This document shows, piece after piece, positions 55,220-64,000 of a stretch of 64,000 nt of DNA. Numbering within the stretch: the stretch's first letter is position 1; every line of letters begins with the position of its first letter. The translations under genes were made by a program, and so were the position numbers. The notes under the pieces were generated by a model, which was given only the letters and a program-made list of their open reading frames with translations, had not been told where the DNA came from and ran no database searches. The DNA is taken from assembly GCF_030269925.1 (NCBI RefSeq), contig NC_085119.1, positions 11,126,001 to 11,190,000 on the forward strand, in the 5' to 3' direction. The DNA is from Bombyx mori (lineage: Eukaryota > Arthropoda > Insecta > Lepidoptera > Bombycidae).

Positions 55220-57938
55220 CCAAGAGCTTCGCGTCATCTATTGGAACCCCGACGGGATAAGATCCCGGAAAAACGAGCTATTGGTCCTCGCCCGGGAGTA
55301 CAACCCTGAGGTTTTACTGCTGGGGGAGACCATGTTAAGTCCTCAGGTTGAGTTCAGGATTCCCAACTATTTCATGTACCGACGTGACGAGCTTACCCCT
55401 GCCGGGCGGCCGTTCAGGGGCACTGCGGCCCTCGTCAGGCGGGACGTGGTGCATGATCAGTTGGATTTGCTGTCCTTCTCATCGACACGATCGGTCGGTG
55501 TGAGGGTACACACCTCGGGGGGGGATATGCGGATTTATGCCGCGTATAGACCCCCGGGGCCTGAGTTTCACCCTGAGGATATAAGACGGGCCCTGAATTA
55601 CGACAGCCGCCCAGCTCTGCTGGTCGGGGACCTCAACGCGAAGCACGTCGCGTGGGGCTCCCGACTTAACACAGCAGTGGGCAGGCGGCTGTTAGAAGAT
55701 GCCGATAGGGGCGACTACTCTGTGGTCGGCCCTGATGAACCCACGCACGTCCCTACCGCCGCGCGATACCAGCCCGATGTGCTGGACGTGTGTGTTCATA
55801 AGGGGCTACGGTGCCCCGTAACGATCGAGGCACTGTACGACCTGGGTACTCCCCATCTCCCTATCCTGGTGACACTGGGAATGGGGCTTACCCGGGTTGC
55901 GACTTCGCCCCTACGACCGAAGGTCGACTGGGAGCTCTTTAAGAGACGACTAGTCGACCTTCCCGTGATTCAGGACCCCAATACCCCTGATGGGGTCGAC
56001 GATGCGGCAGTCCGCCTTGTCGACTCCATCAGGGGAGCGATCGACCAGGCGACGACTCTTGTGCCCAGCGGCGGGCCCAGAGGTAGACTCCCGGCCCATC
56101 TGAAGGCGATCATTCGCCGGAAGAGGGGCCTGAGGAGGCTCTGGGCGACAACTCGTTGTCCCAGGATCAAGCGCGAGCTTAATGAGTTGGAAGCGGAGTT
56201 GGCGGCGAAGATTAGCTCCTTCCGGGGCTACGCGTGGGAGGAACGGATTGAGGAGGCCCGTGAGGACCCCTCTTCTGTGTCCCTCCACCGACTTTGCCGC
56301 CAGCTCTCAAATCGGCCTGCCCCGACTTGTCCACTCGTGGACGAGAGGGGCAACCGATGCTTCTCGGCCCAGGCCCGCGCCGATGTCCTGGCCGCAATGC
56401 TGGAGCGGCAGTTCGTTCCGAATGACTCTGCACCCTCAGAGGCCGCATTCCACCAATCGGTGGAAGAGAGCGTAGCGAACCTACTCTCCTCCCCGGTGCC
56501 TCCGTTGGGAGATGATGCTTTCATCACTCCCAGTGAATTGCGCCTCTCCATCAAGCGGATGAAGAGGCGCAAGGCGCCGGGTGAGGACGGTATTCCTTCC
56601 CTCGCATTCTTCCATTTCCCTGAAACGGTCGTGTCATATATGACACGGCTGTTCAATTCCATTCTGTCCACAGGACACTTCCCGGGAATTTGGAAATTGG
56701 GCAAGGTTATCGCCTTGCCCAAACCCGGCAAGGATAGGAGAAATCCCTCCAGTTACCGTCCGATCACCTTGCTGTCGCATGTGGGCAAGTTGTTCGAGAG
56801 GCTGCTGCTGAGAAGGGTGTCGCCGCACATCCTTCCCAGACCCGAGCAGTTCGGGTTTCGCAGCGGTCACTCGACAACGCTGCAATTGGTCCGCGTCATG
56901 CATCACTTGGCGGATCGGTCCAACGCGCGCCAGTACACGGCCGCAGTCTTTCTCGATATCGAGAAAGCCTTCGACCGTGTCTGGCATGCGGGACTGATCC
57001 ACAAGCTGGTGCAGAACACGGACCTCCAGCACGCCTACGTGCGACTGCTGGGGTCGTACCTGGAGGGAAGATCCTTCTTTGTCGCGGTCGAGGGCGCCAA
57101 GTCGTCGGTGCGCCCAGTCACGGCCGGAGTTCCTCAGGGAAGCGTCCTGGCTCCATTCCTCTACGCTCTCTACACCAACGACATTCCCACGCTCGAGGGT
57201 AACCTCCAAGCGTGGGAAGTAGACGTGAAGTTGGCGCTGTTTGCCGACGACAGCGCCTACTTCTCGTCATCCAACGTCCCCTCTGCGGCCATTCTGAGGA
57301 TGCAGAGGCTTTTGGACTTACTGCCCCAGTGGCTGGACCGATGGAGGGTCGCGGTCAACGTGGGGAAGACTGCGGCTATCCTCTTCGGCCCGGTCCGCAC
57401 AACAGTCGTCCCGGGACAGCTCAGTCTCCGTGGCGCCAATGTCGAGTTTAGATCCAGCGTCCGGTACTTGGGGGTCGATATCGACCGGAGTTTGAGGATG
57501 ACCGCCCACGCCAATAAGGCGTTGGCGGCCGCTCGCTGTGCGAGATTCCTCCTCCGGCCGGTGTTGGCCTCTAGGTTGCCGGTCAGGACTAAGCTCGGCA
57601 TTTATAAGACGTATGTCCGTTCCCGTATCACGTACGCAGCTGAGGCCTGGTATCACCTCATCCCGCAGGGTATGCGGGCGAGGTTACAGGTCCAGCAAAA
57701 TCTGGCTCTTCGCACGATAGTCGGAGCAGGGCGTTACGTCAGAAATGACGTAATCGCCCGGGATCTGGATGTGGAGTCGCTCGAGGAGTTCATCCGGAGG
57801 CTAGCTCGTAATCTTTACGAGCGGGCTGACGGTGGACCCCACGAGCACCTCCACAATATAGGTCCCTTGCACGCCAGACCACCTGATGGTCGGGCGCTAC
57901 CAAGGGAGCTACTGGAACCCCCGGCTATGGTAAGATAG
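55212..57938 (+). CDS. Jockey-type ORF2: endonuclease and reverse transcriptase
   Basis: 908 aa, no internal stop. Such proteins nick the target and copy the RNA from the nick (target-primed reverse transcription). Endonuclease about 1-225: VIYWNPDGIRSRKNEL, LLGET with E39, AAYRPPG, VGDLNAKH with D140/N142, QPDVLDV, and the last motif as T213-P214-H215-L-P instead of SDHxP. Reverse transcriptase about 430-740: RRKAPGEDGIPS, NPSSYRPITLLSHVGKLFER, GFRSGHSTT, LDIEKAFD with D582, AGVPQGSVLAPFLYALYTND, FADD 677-680, and VRYLGVDID. The carboxy-terminal region runs to 908 without RNase H. The ATG at 55212 overlaps the ORF1 stop as ATGGCTAG, an arrangement suited to termination-reinitiation. RT residues look intact; endonuclease activity is doubtful. 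Confidence 0.95.
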   Translation: MASQELRVIYWNPDGIRSRKNELLVLAREYNPEVLLLGETMLSPQVEFRIPNYFMYRRDELTPAGRPFRGTAALVRRDVVHDQLDLLSFSSTRSVGVRVHTSGGDMRIYAAYRPPGPEFHPEDIRRALNYDSRPALLVGDLNAKHVAWGSRLNTAVGRRLLEDADRGDYSVVGPDEPTHVPTAARYQPDVLDVCVHKGLRCPVTIEALYDLGTPHLPILVTLGMGLTRVATSPLRPKVDWELFKRRLVDLPVIQDPNTPDGVDDAAVRLVDSIRGAIDQATTLVPSGGPRGRLPAHLKAIIRRKRGLRRLWATTRCPRIKRELNELEAELAAKISSFRGYAWEERIEEAREDPSSVSLHRLCRQLSNRPAPTCPLVDERGNRCFSAQARADVLAAMLERQFVPNDSAPSEAAFHQSVEESVANLLSSPVPPLGDDAFITPSELRLSIKRMKRRKAPGEDGIPSLAFFHFPETVVSYMTRLFNSILSTGHFPGIWKLGKVIALPKPGKDRRNPSSYRPITLLSHVGKLFERLLLRRVSPHILPRPEQFGFRSGHSTTLQLVRVMHHLADRSNARQYTAAVFLDIEKAFDRVWHAGLIHKLVQNTDLQHAYVRLLGSYLEGRSFFVAVEGAKSSVRPVTAGVPQGSVLAPFLYALYTNDIPTLEGNLQAWEVDVKLALFADDSAYFSSSNVPSAAILRMQRLLDLLPQWLDRWRVAVNVGKTAAILFGPVRTTVVPGQLSLRGANVEFRSSVRYLGVDIDRSLRMTAHANKALAAARCARFLLRPVLASRLPVRTKLGIYKTYVRSRITYAAEAWYHLIPQGMRARLQVQQNLALRTIVGAGRYVRNDVIARDLDVESLEEFIRRLARNLYERADGGPHEHLHNIGPLHARPPDGRALPRELLEPPAMVR

Positions 57939-58314
57939 TCGGCTTAATCGGAGTGATATGGGAGTGCTCATAATGAGTGCCCCCATGGGACTGAGCTGTC
58001 CACACTCGTCATGTCCCCCCACATCGTTGGGGTGCCCCCTTATGGGGACCCATTTCCCATCCCCGTTGGGTGGACCACTCCCCCGTCTGGGGAGTGTTTA
58101 ACATCGGTCCCTCCCCGCGATGGTCTTCCCCTTTTGGGGAGCCCAGAACGGGTGAGCGCCAAACTAGTGCCGCGGCTCCTCCTCTGGTTTGTAGAGGTGG
58201 GGCCGCGGCATGGGGCCGGTGGCGGGCCCCACGGTTGCTGACTGTTGTCCCTGTTGTATATAGTAGTTTAGTTAGTTTAGTTTAGTTAGTAGTTAGTTGT
58301 AGTTAGATAATAAG
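57939..58314 (+). other. Jockey 3' UTR with a row of stem-loops
   Basis: Four hairpins with C4/G4 cores can be drawn: 58017-58032, 58036-58047 (CCCCTTATGGGG), 58076-58096 (CACTCCCC/GGGGAGTG, 8-bp perfect) and 58126-58141. A GTTTAGTTAGTTTAG-type tract (58262-58310) precedes the poly(A). LINE 3' UTR structures often serve as the RT recognition site; that role is inferred here. Confidence 0.75.

Positions 58315-58384
<70 letters not shown>
58315..58384 (+). repeat. Poly(A)70 tail of the jockey element
   Basis: Seventy uninterrupted A residues follow TAATAAG. The length may be imprecise because of sequencing or assembly slippage. Confidence 0.9.
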
Positions 58385-58386
<2 letters not shown>

Positions 58387-58470
58387 ACAATTAGGAAGCA
58401 GAGGACAGCGGCCGGCGCCTGGGTGACTTCGCCACGGGCATCGAGCCGTATAAAAAAAAAAAAAAAACAG
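58385..58470 (+). repeat. GC-rich segment with A16 tail
   Basis: GAGGACAGCGGCCGGCGCCT to GCATCGAGCCGTAT, then 16 A. It looks like the 3' tip of another retroelement lying directly behind the jockey tail. Family not recognised. Confidence 0.45.
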
Positions 58471-58499
58471 CCCATCGTATTATGTATAAGTATATATGT

Positions 58500-58725
58500 T
58501 TTGTCGATGTAGTGCAGCCGTGCGCGCTGCGAACAGCGTACCTCTCCCTAGTTCTTCCTGCATCCATACCACCCCTGCCCTATGTGGCAGGGAGCTCGTC
58601 CCGGGCAGTGGGGCTTACCCCGAGGCCCGCTCCGTGCCCCCGTAAGGGAGTACGACGACCCCGAAGAAGAAGAGCCCTACACCCCAGCAGAGGGTAATAG
58701 GAAAGAATGATGATGATGATGAGGT
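58500..58725 (+). repeat. LINE-tail-like segment ending in (GAT)n
   Basis: GC-rich sequence (GCAGGGAGCTCGTCCCGGGC; GTAAGGGAGTACGACGACC) ending GAATGATGATGATGATGAGG. Same tail type as other LINE 3' ends here. No intact frame. Confidence 0.5.
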
Positions 58726-58888
58726 TTAATGTTAAGTTATTAAGAAAGGAATTTTCACTCAAAGTTTAATATGATGTACCTAATAGTTTGCATACTTTAC
58801 AGTTTCAAATTACGTTTCGAATACCTTCCAATATTATATCTACAGACGACCCAAATTTTCTCAAAGCATTCCAGTACAGAATATGTTA

Positions 58889-59330
58889 GAATCATCATCA
58901 TAATCGGTTGCTCTTGGCAGAGCAGTCGTGGTCATGTGGAATTGTTGCTCATTAAAGCCTTGACAGATGTTTTCCACAGTTTGCGAACCGAGGCTCGGCG
59001 CACACACTCGTTAAGTGAGGTTTAAGTAAGGTCTTTCACCTGATCAGTCCAACGCACGGGGATTCGTCCACGAGATCTCTTACCGTTGACCCTACCCTGA
59101 ACAACAAGCTTCTCGATAGACTCTGCTGGCCGACGCGATAAGTGTCCAAAATATCGAAGAATCCTGGATTGCACTGTTGACGATAACCTGTGAGAGATAT
59201 TTTGTTCTTTTAGGATCGAGGCGTTGGTGCGATGCTCAGTCCAAGATATACGGAGCATCCTTCTCCAGCACCACATTTCTAATGCATCGATCCTTTTTTT
59301 TCTCTTTCTTTCCAAGTCATGGATATATTA
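58889..59330 (-). pseudogene. RTE-like LINE ORF2 carboxy-terminal fragment
   Basis: The minus frame 59315-59022 reads KRIDALEMWCWRRMLRISWT, EHRTNASILKEQNISHRLSS, TVQSRILRYFGHLSRR and GKRSRGRIPVRWTDQVKDLT, then a frame break. A degraded ECxRxAxxRKxWxxxVKAL block and an ATGATGATGATT-type tail (plus 58892-58905) follow. EMWCWRRMLRIxWT...NxxILKE...RILxxFGHxxR...RGRxPxRWTDQ is diagnostic of the post-RT region of these LINEs. The RT itself is absent. Confidence 0.82.
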
Positions 59331-59333
59331 GAA

Positions 59334-59753
59334 TCTATATATTAATACGTGAAGCAAAAACTTTGAATCCCTTTTTACGAAAATTGCGCGGACGGAGGAA
59401 TATAAAATTTCCCACACTTATAGAGAATATAGAGAAGAAGTGCACAATACTAATATATTTTTTTTTAATAATTCATAGAAGATACACAAAATCAATAAAG
59501 AAAACATTACACACACTACATACCATGTATTTGACGCACACACGCATGCATACTATTTATTGTCAAACTTTTTTTTTTTTTTGTTCTTCACGTCTGTTGT
59601 CAAATTGAGAATAGATTAAATATTGTTAATATTTTTTATAGTGTAGTCTTGGCGAAATTTATGATTATAGAAGTATAAAATACAATCATAATAGTGTACA
59701 AACTTACATTCCAATTAATTATAGTCGAAATTCGAGTACTGCGGAACCTCTAG
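59334..59753 (+). mobile_element. Helitron-like element, copy 2 (inverse of 20720-21075)
   Basis: Starts TCTATATATTAATACGTGAA after A and ends GCGGAACCTCTAG before T. Shared with copy 1 in the opposite direction: AATTGCGCGGACGGAGGAAT, ACACACTACATACCATGTAT and AATTGAGAATAGATTAAATA. The hairpin before CTAG is partly decayed here. No coding. Confidence 0.72.
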
Positions 59754-61645
59754 TACGAATGAATAAAACAAAAATGTTGGTGCAAATAAAAAATTTGACA
59801 AAACTTCAACCAACATTAAATGGTTGTTGCTAATCACAACTTAATCGCATCAATCGCAAATCGTCCATTAAACACGCGCTAACGTTTCGCCGGACCATTA
59901 AGTACGGGGAAGTAAATCGCTTCGTATCGCGTGCTAAACGCATATTCGGTGTCATAACAATGCCGGCTGCAGCCTTCAAAACCCGTCATGGAATACGTAA
60001 TTTTGGACAAGACCGAAAGAGACCTTATAACTTTACGACAAAGATCCCTGGAATCGATACCATGAGATAGATATACAGTGCTAATGCTATGACGGAAATT
60101 TTGATGGATGTGAACGGTTGCGGATACTATAACAAAATATCAATAAATATTTCGACATACCTAACGCTATAGAATAAATAAAGTAAGAACAAGATTAATT
60201 TCTAAACTATTTTGACCTGATTCTAATATTGAAATGATAATATTATTTCTAAGGTATGTGTGCCCATTTTTCTTTGATTCTGTCGCCCCAATAATGTTAT
60301 GGATAGGATATATTGTGTGTTATGTCGTTAGATTCGTTTTTTTGTGGAATAGATTTTTTTTTCTAGATATGGAACGAACATCTTTTGAGGATTTCATGTT
60401 CACGCGGATATAGAAAAACATGACGACTAGTATAATAATAATACGTTTGAGAGCTAAATAGCTGTTCTGTATATTAATATGAGCATGAAATACAAAACGG
60501 TTATTTTAACAATGTTATGAGCGAATTTTTAAAAAGTAAGAATATATTTTTCAACGCTACTTGATTAAACATGTCTCTGCCTCAAGAATACAAATAGATG
60601 TATCCGTTGTCTTGGGTAAGATTATTTAAAATAAAAAAATGTGTGGTGTCGTGTATTCGGTATCCCACGAAGTTCCTTAATATAAAAATAATAATTTTAA
60701 GTTCTATTCGAGGTATAAAGAAAATAAAACTAGAGATTTCGCAACAACCCACGGTCATTCGGTAACGCGCGAACTTATTGTGGTACACTTTATTCACAGT
60801 TGTTTGCATAAGAGTTAGTGAATTGCGCAAACGAACGCTCCGAGATCGTGGTCAATGAATGATAAAAAAATATGTTATTTTTTGTACGTTATTACAAAGT
60901 TAAGTCGTACATTGTGTGCATTATTAATAAAAATCTTACGTTACGGACGTTTTATTCCCCGTTAGGGTACCCCTCCGCATCGTCCCATAAGGAACTTCGT
61001 TCCAAAAACGTTTTTCTCAGTTAAATAAACGAATAGATTTACGTATTTTGTATATTATGGTTGATTTAAATTAAATTCAACGAACCAGTACTTATTAAAA
61101 ACTCTTATTAAAAACTCTCCATTAAAAACTTCTATTGAACGTCCATTTTTCGTTACTCCTCGATTCGGATGCATTTTCCGGGGTGCCATTCGCCGCGAGA
61201 TCGCAACGATAAAACGCCACCATGCAACACAATACCTCACTAAGCACCGTAAACTTGTGAATTATTAATCTCCTTATCAAGCCAATAAACATGGCCGTGT
61301 TCATGAAAAATTTAATAAATCGCTCGCTTAATTTATTGCGGCCAGACTTCCGTGCATTTAAACGTGTAATAGTCGGTTTTTGAAACGAAACTGCTTTCCA
61401 GAATACACAATGTGATTTTTGACATTCCACAGAGGGCTGGCAATAGTTTTTGAATGCAATGCGCTTTTAGAATGCATTCCTCGGTGCGCCGCGCGGTCAT
61501 AAATAGTTGCGGCGGACTGAAAAATATCATTTTAATTTATTCACTTATTTGATTTATTCTACCTTGAATTGTTTTCATAATAGAAGTAGTTTATACAGAT
61601 AAAACAAGTGTGAATACTCAAATAAGCAGCTAAAACGATTTGAAG
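59754..61645. other. Long unannotated stretch
   Basis: No supported gene. Minus-strand frames at 60582-60830 and 61055-61530 overlap one another and have no recognisable motif. Confidence 0.45.
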
Positions 61646-61647
61646 TA

Positions 61648-61820
61648 GTAAGGCGTTTCGGTTTGAAGGGTGGGGCAGCCGTTGTAACTATACTGAGACC
61701 TTAGAGCTTATATTTCAAAGTGTTTGGCGCATTTACGTTGTAGAGACGTCTATGGGCTCCAGTAACCACTTAACATCAGGTGGGCTGTGAGCTCGTCCAC
61801 CCATCTAGGCAATAAAAAAA
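61648..61820 (+). mobile_element. Bm1 SINE, 5'-shortened
   Basis: Begins at AGGCGTTTCGGTTTGAAGGG and ends CCATCTAGGCAATAAAAAAA. Unlike the short form, it lacks the first 75 or so bp of the body too. Confidence 0.92.
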
Positions 61821-62193
61821 ATCAATCACAAATTTCGTTTATGACCTGTTTTTCTACACAATCACGTATTATTTTGAAAGCCTAAAATAACCGGAAAAAG
61901 GAAGGTGCATAGACGCAAGAAGATATTTCAACGAAACAAGGAATAAAATTACGATTCTCGACCGAAATTTTGTTAATTTAAATCGAAGAGGAGCAGTGAA
62001 TAAAGGCTTATTAGTGGTCCAAGCCAAGATAAAGGAATAAATTGTGGACGCGATAAATCAGCAAAGGATGGTTTTAATTATACATCGGTAGGAACAGCGT
62101 AGGAACTGTGCCACTGCTCTCCGCACCCGAAGCACATCTAGTGCAATAAGAAAAGGAATGTTTTCCTATGAGGGCACCGAGCTGGGGTGCAGT
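61821..62193. other. Unannotated stretch
   Basis: No recognised feature. Confidence 0.35.
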
Positions 62194-62202
62194 AGTTTTT
62201 TA

Positions 62203-62448
62203 GTTTTTATTGCTTAGTTTGGTGGAAGAGCTCACAGCCCACCTGGTGTTAAGTGGTTACTGGAGCCCATAGACATCTACAAGGTAAATGCGCCACCCAC
62301 CTTGAGACATAAGTTCTAAGGTCTCAGTATAGTTACAACGGCTGCCCCACCTTTCAAACCGAAACACATAACTGCTTCACGGCAGAAATAGGCAGGGTGG
62401 TGGTACCTACCCGTGCGGACTCACAAGAGGTCTTACCATCAGTAAAAA
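62203..62448 (-). mobile_element. Bm1 SINE, short form with 9-bp target-site duplication
   Basis: Flanked by AGTTTTTTA at 62194-62202 and 62449-62457. Minus orientation, near consensus, sense 5' end at the ACTGATGGTAAGACC boundary. The duplication indicates a short-form insertion that is intact as inserted. Confidence 0.93.
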
Positions 62449-62587
62449 AGTTTTTTATAATGATAGCTCCCGATTTTACTAACCCACTTTAATACACACA
62501 ATCACGTACAAATGTTCTATGTTCTAAATGTTATTGCTATACGTTATATGTTAATGTTGTAATTAATAAATGTTAATGTTAATGTTT

Positions 62588-62736
62588 TCTTTTTTTTTTT
62601 TTTTTATTGCCTAGATATGTGGACGAGCTCACAGCTCACCTGGTGTTAAGTGGTTACTGGAACCCATAGACATCTACAACGTAAATGCGCCACACACCTT
62701 GAGATATAAGTTCTAAGGTCTCAGTATAGTTACAAT
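62588..62736 (-). mobile_element. Bm1 SINE, 3' half
   Basis: T18-like run then TATTGCCTAGATATGTGGAC to GGTCTCAGTATAGTTACAAT. The long T-run (poly(A) complement) suggests a fairly young, 5'-truncated copy. Confidence 0.9.
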
Positions 62737-63640
62737 GTTAAATTTTACGGTCGCGAGGACTGAACCCGACTTCCGCGGAACCAGGTTGTTATACGACTGT
62801 TTTTTTGTTCAACTGCAACTTTAAATAAACGTGCAGTGTGGCGTTACTGCTTGCTAAGTTGGTCGGTCGTATTACACCGAACATTTCCTTTCTGGAAAAG
62901 AAAGTCCTTCCTTAACTGTCATCAATACTTCCGAAGAGAAAATAAAAAAACTGTTACTTCTTGACTTAATGTATGCTTTATTAAGCATTATTGTAAATGG
63001 ATTACAAAGCATAGTGGAATCATAATAATATGGTGGTTTTACATAGCAGTGTAGGACTTCTTTTTCCTCCAAGAGTACGTCGAATTGTGAATTTTTTGCA
63101 TTTCGTTTGGTTGTAAATATATTAATTATTTGTTATTTTTTCATCATGATAGTCGTACGTGAAAAAATAAATAAATTCATAAACTATATCTATATATATC
63201 ACGACATGGTCTTACTATTCAATACGAGTACACTGTATCTACTAGCTTTTGTAGCAAATGCATCTAAAGATATGAATAGATTTAATGCGATTGAACGAAA
63301 TCGCATGCTCCCGGTACATCTTCAACCGCGAAAAGGGTTCGAAAACAGACTAGAGGCGAAATGTAAATAAAGTTAATTATTGCTAGTTAAGTGATTTCAG
63401 ACTTACAGAAATATATTTTACTTACAGTTTGTTGTTGGGGCTTAGCATAAATAAATATATTTACTTTAAAATTTACCGCTGTCCATAATTTGAAATGTAA
63501 ATTAGATTCAGGTTAAACTTCAGGCTCGGAAAAATGAATTTGTAATTTTAAAGCGAACGATGTTACAGTTTTGTTATGTTTGTGTTTATGCTATCCTTTT
63601 TTTGAAGTGAAACTTCTTTAGAATCGTTGTTATTTCAAAC
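62737..63640. other. Unannotated stretch
   Basis: Frames at 62872-63072 and 63107-63370 have no recognisable motif. Confidence 0.4.
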
Positions 63641-64000
63641 TCGATGAAACGAAATGAAACGAAACGAAAAAATAAGTGTGCCGCGATTGGCTTGCCGAAG
63701 CGGCTCCGAGCTGCGCCGACAAATCACGAAGCGCTCCACACGATCTCGCGTCCCCGACTATTGGGTCAGAAAAGCATTGCCGCTCAACGTCAAAGGTGGC
63801 TGGCAGGACATGTTCAAGTTCCACCTACTAAAGCACGTTGCTGTTCAACAAGCCATTTTCAAGCCGCAGCCTAGATGGAACTGAAGGGGTAGTTAGGGCA
63901 CAAGACGACATGCACAGGCCATATTTGCCAACGAAACAGCACCAGGAGTCTCAGTTGTTGGCCTATCCGAGGTCTCTCTAAATAACGCTGCGAACTACTT
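63641..64000. other. GC-richer patch with open frames on both strands, unidentified
   Basis: After a GAAACGAAATGAAACG-type simple repeat (63645-63668) the GC content rises. One plus frame (63654-63884) reads RVPDYWVRKALPLNVKGGWQ, DMFKFHLLKHVAVQQAIFKP and QPRWN, then a stop. A second plus frame, RHAQAIFANETAPGVSVVGL, is open to the window edge. A minus frame overlaps at 63630-63824. I recognise no family. It could be an exon or a retroelement start cut by the window. Confidence 0.25.

Larger units (their letters stand above)
53892..58384 (+). mobile_element. Jockey-clade non-LTR retrotransposon, nearly complete
   Basis: About 4.5 kb, markedly GC-rich against its surroundings. Order: ORF1 (gag-like), ORF2 (endonuclease plus RT), structured 3' UTR (57939-58314), poly(A)70. 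There are no LTRs. ORF1 with PRE_C2HC-like region plus three knuckles, apurinic-type endonuclease, FADD reverse transcriptase and no RNase H visible place it in the jockey clade. The 5' UTR and ORF1 start are missing. Long poly(A) and open ORF2 suggest a young insertion. I could not identify a target-site duplication. Confidence 0.92.

Noticed and set aside
58293..58475. Minus-strand frame rich in Phe
   Set aside because: Translation of the poly(A)70 tail read backwards.

Overview
The window is nuclear DNA of a moth, almost certainly the silkworm Bombyx mori or its close relative B. mandarina. The clearest sign is more than 20 copies of the Bombyx SINE Bm1 on both strands. Lep1-type Helitrons, mariner relics and other repeats with lepidopteran-looking ends agree with this. 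The background is AT-rich and gene-poor. I found no host protein-coding exon I could defend. The only host gene I can support is an intron-containing tRNA-Tyr (GUA) at 25169-25257, followed by a T7 Pol III terminator.

The rest is transposon-derived sequence of different ages. 1-9.6 kb: LINE 3' ends, a mariner transposase relic (3.1-3.8 kb), Bm1 copies and a jockey-like LINE 3' end with its 3' UTR (9.0-9.6 kb). 10-21 kb: an RTE-like LINE fragment, another LINE fragment (12.1 kb), a cecropia-type mariner (13.0-14.0 kb), a probable solo LTR (15.6-15.9 kb), a full-length Bm1 (19.9-20.3 kb) and a Helitron-like element (20.7-21.1 kb). 21-31.6 kb: Lep1 Helitron, a MITE carrying a nested SINE (23.1-23.5 kb), the tRNA gene, more Bm1 and LINE tails, and a Tc1/mariner-like relic (30.95-31.55 kb). 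31.6-53 kb: mostly unannotatable AT-rich DNA with scattered Bm1, Helitrons (35.1 and 43.1 kb), a 131-bp tandem duplication (38.9 kb), a palindromic MITE (41.9 kb) and a full-length Bm1 (45.1 kb).

The main feature is a nearly complete, GC-rich, jockey-clade non-LTR retrotransposon at about 53.89-58.38 kb. It has a gag-like ORF1 with three CCHC-type knuckles and an ORF2 of 908 aa with endonuclease and reverse transcriptase. Its 3' UTR contains a row of C4/G4 stem-loops and ends in a 70-nt poly(A). ORF2 starts inside the last codons of the presumed original ORF1 frame (8-nt overlap). Three defects are visible: a frameshift in a C-run of ORF1, a 5' truncation fused in frame to an older LINE tail, and a Thr-Pro-His where the endonuclease normally has Ser-Asp-His.

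The elements appear to depend on one another. The last 50 nt of Bm1 align without gaps to the 3' end of a LINE also present here (7.97-8.33, 25.76-25.92 and 47.53-47.73 kb), which suggests Bm1 uses that LINE's reverse transcriptase. Many Bm1 copies start at the same internal point, and two of these have clear target-site duplications, suggesting a discrete short form. Several nested insertions (23.2, 28.6, 43.4, 53.0 kb) allow relative dating. I did not find a clearly undescribed functional system. The best leads are the SINE-LINE tail sharing, the short Bm1 form, the Helitron pair at 20.7/59.3 kb, the two MITEs, and the ORF1/ORF2 arrangement with the structured 3' UTR of the jockey element.
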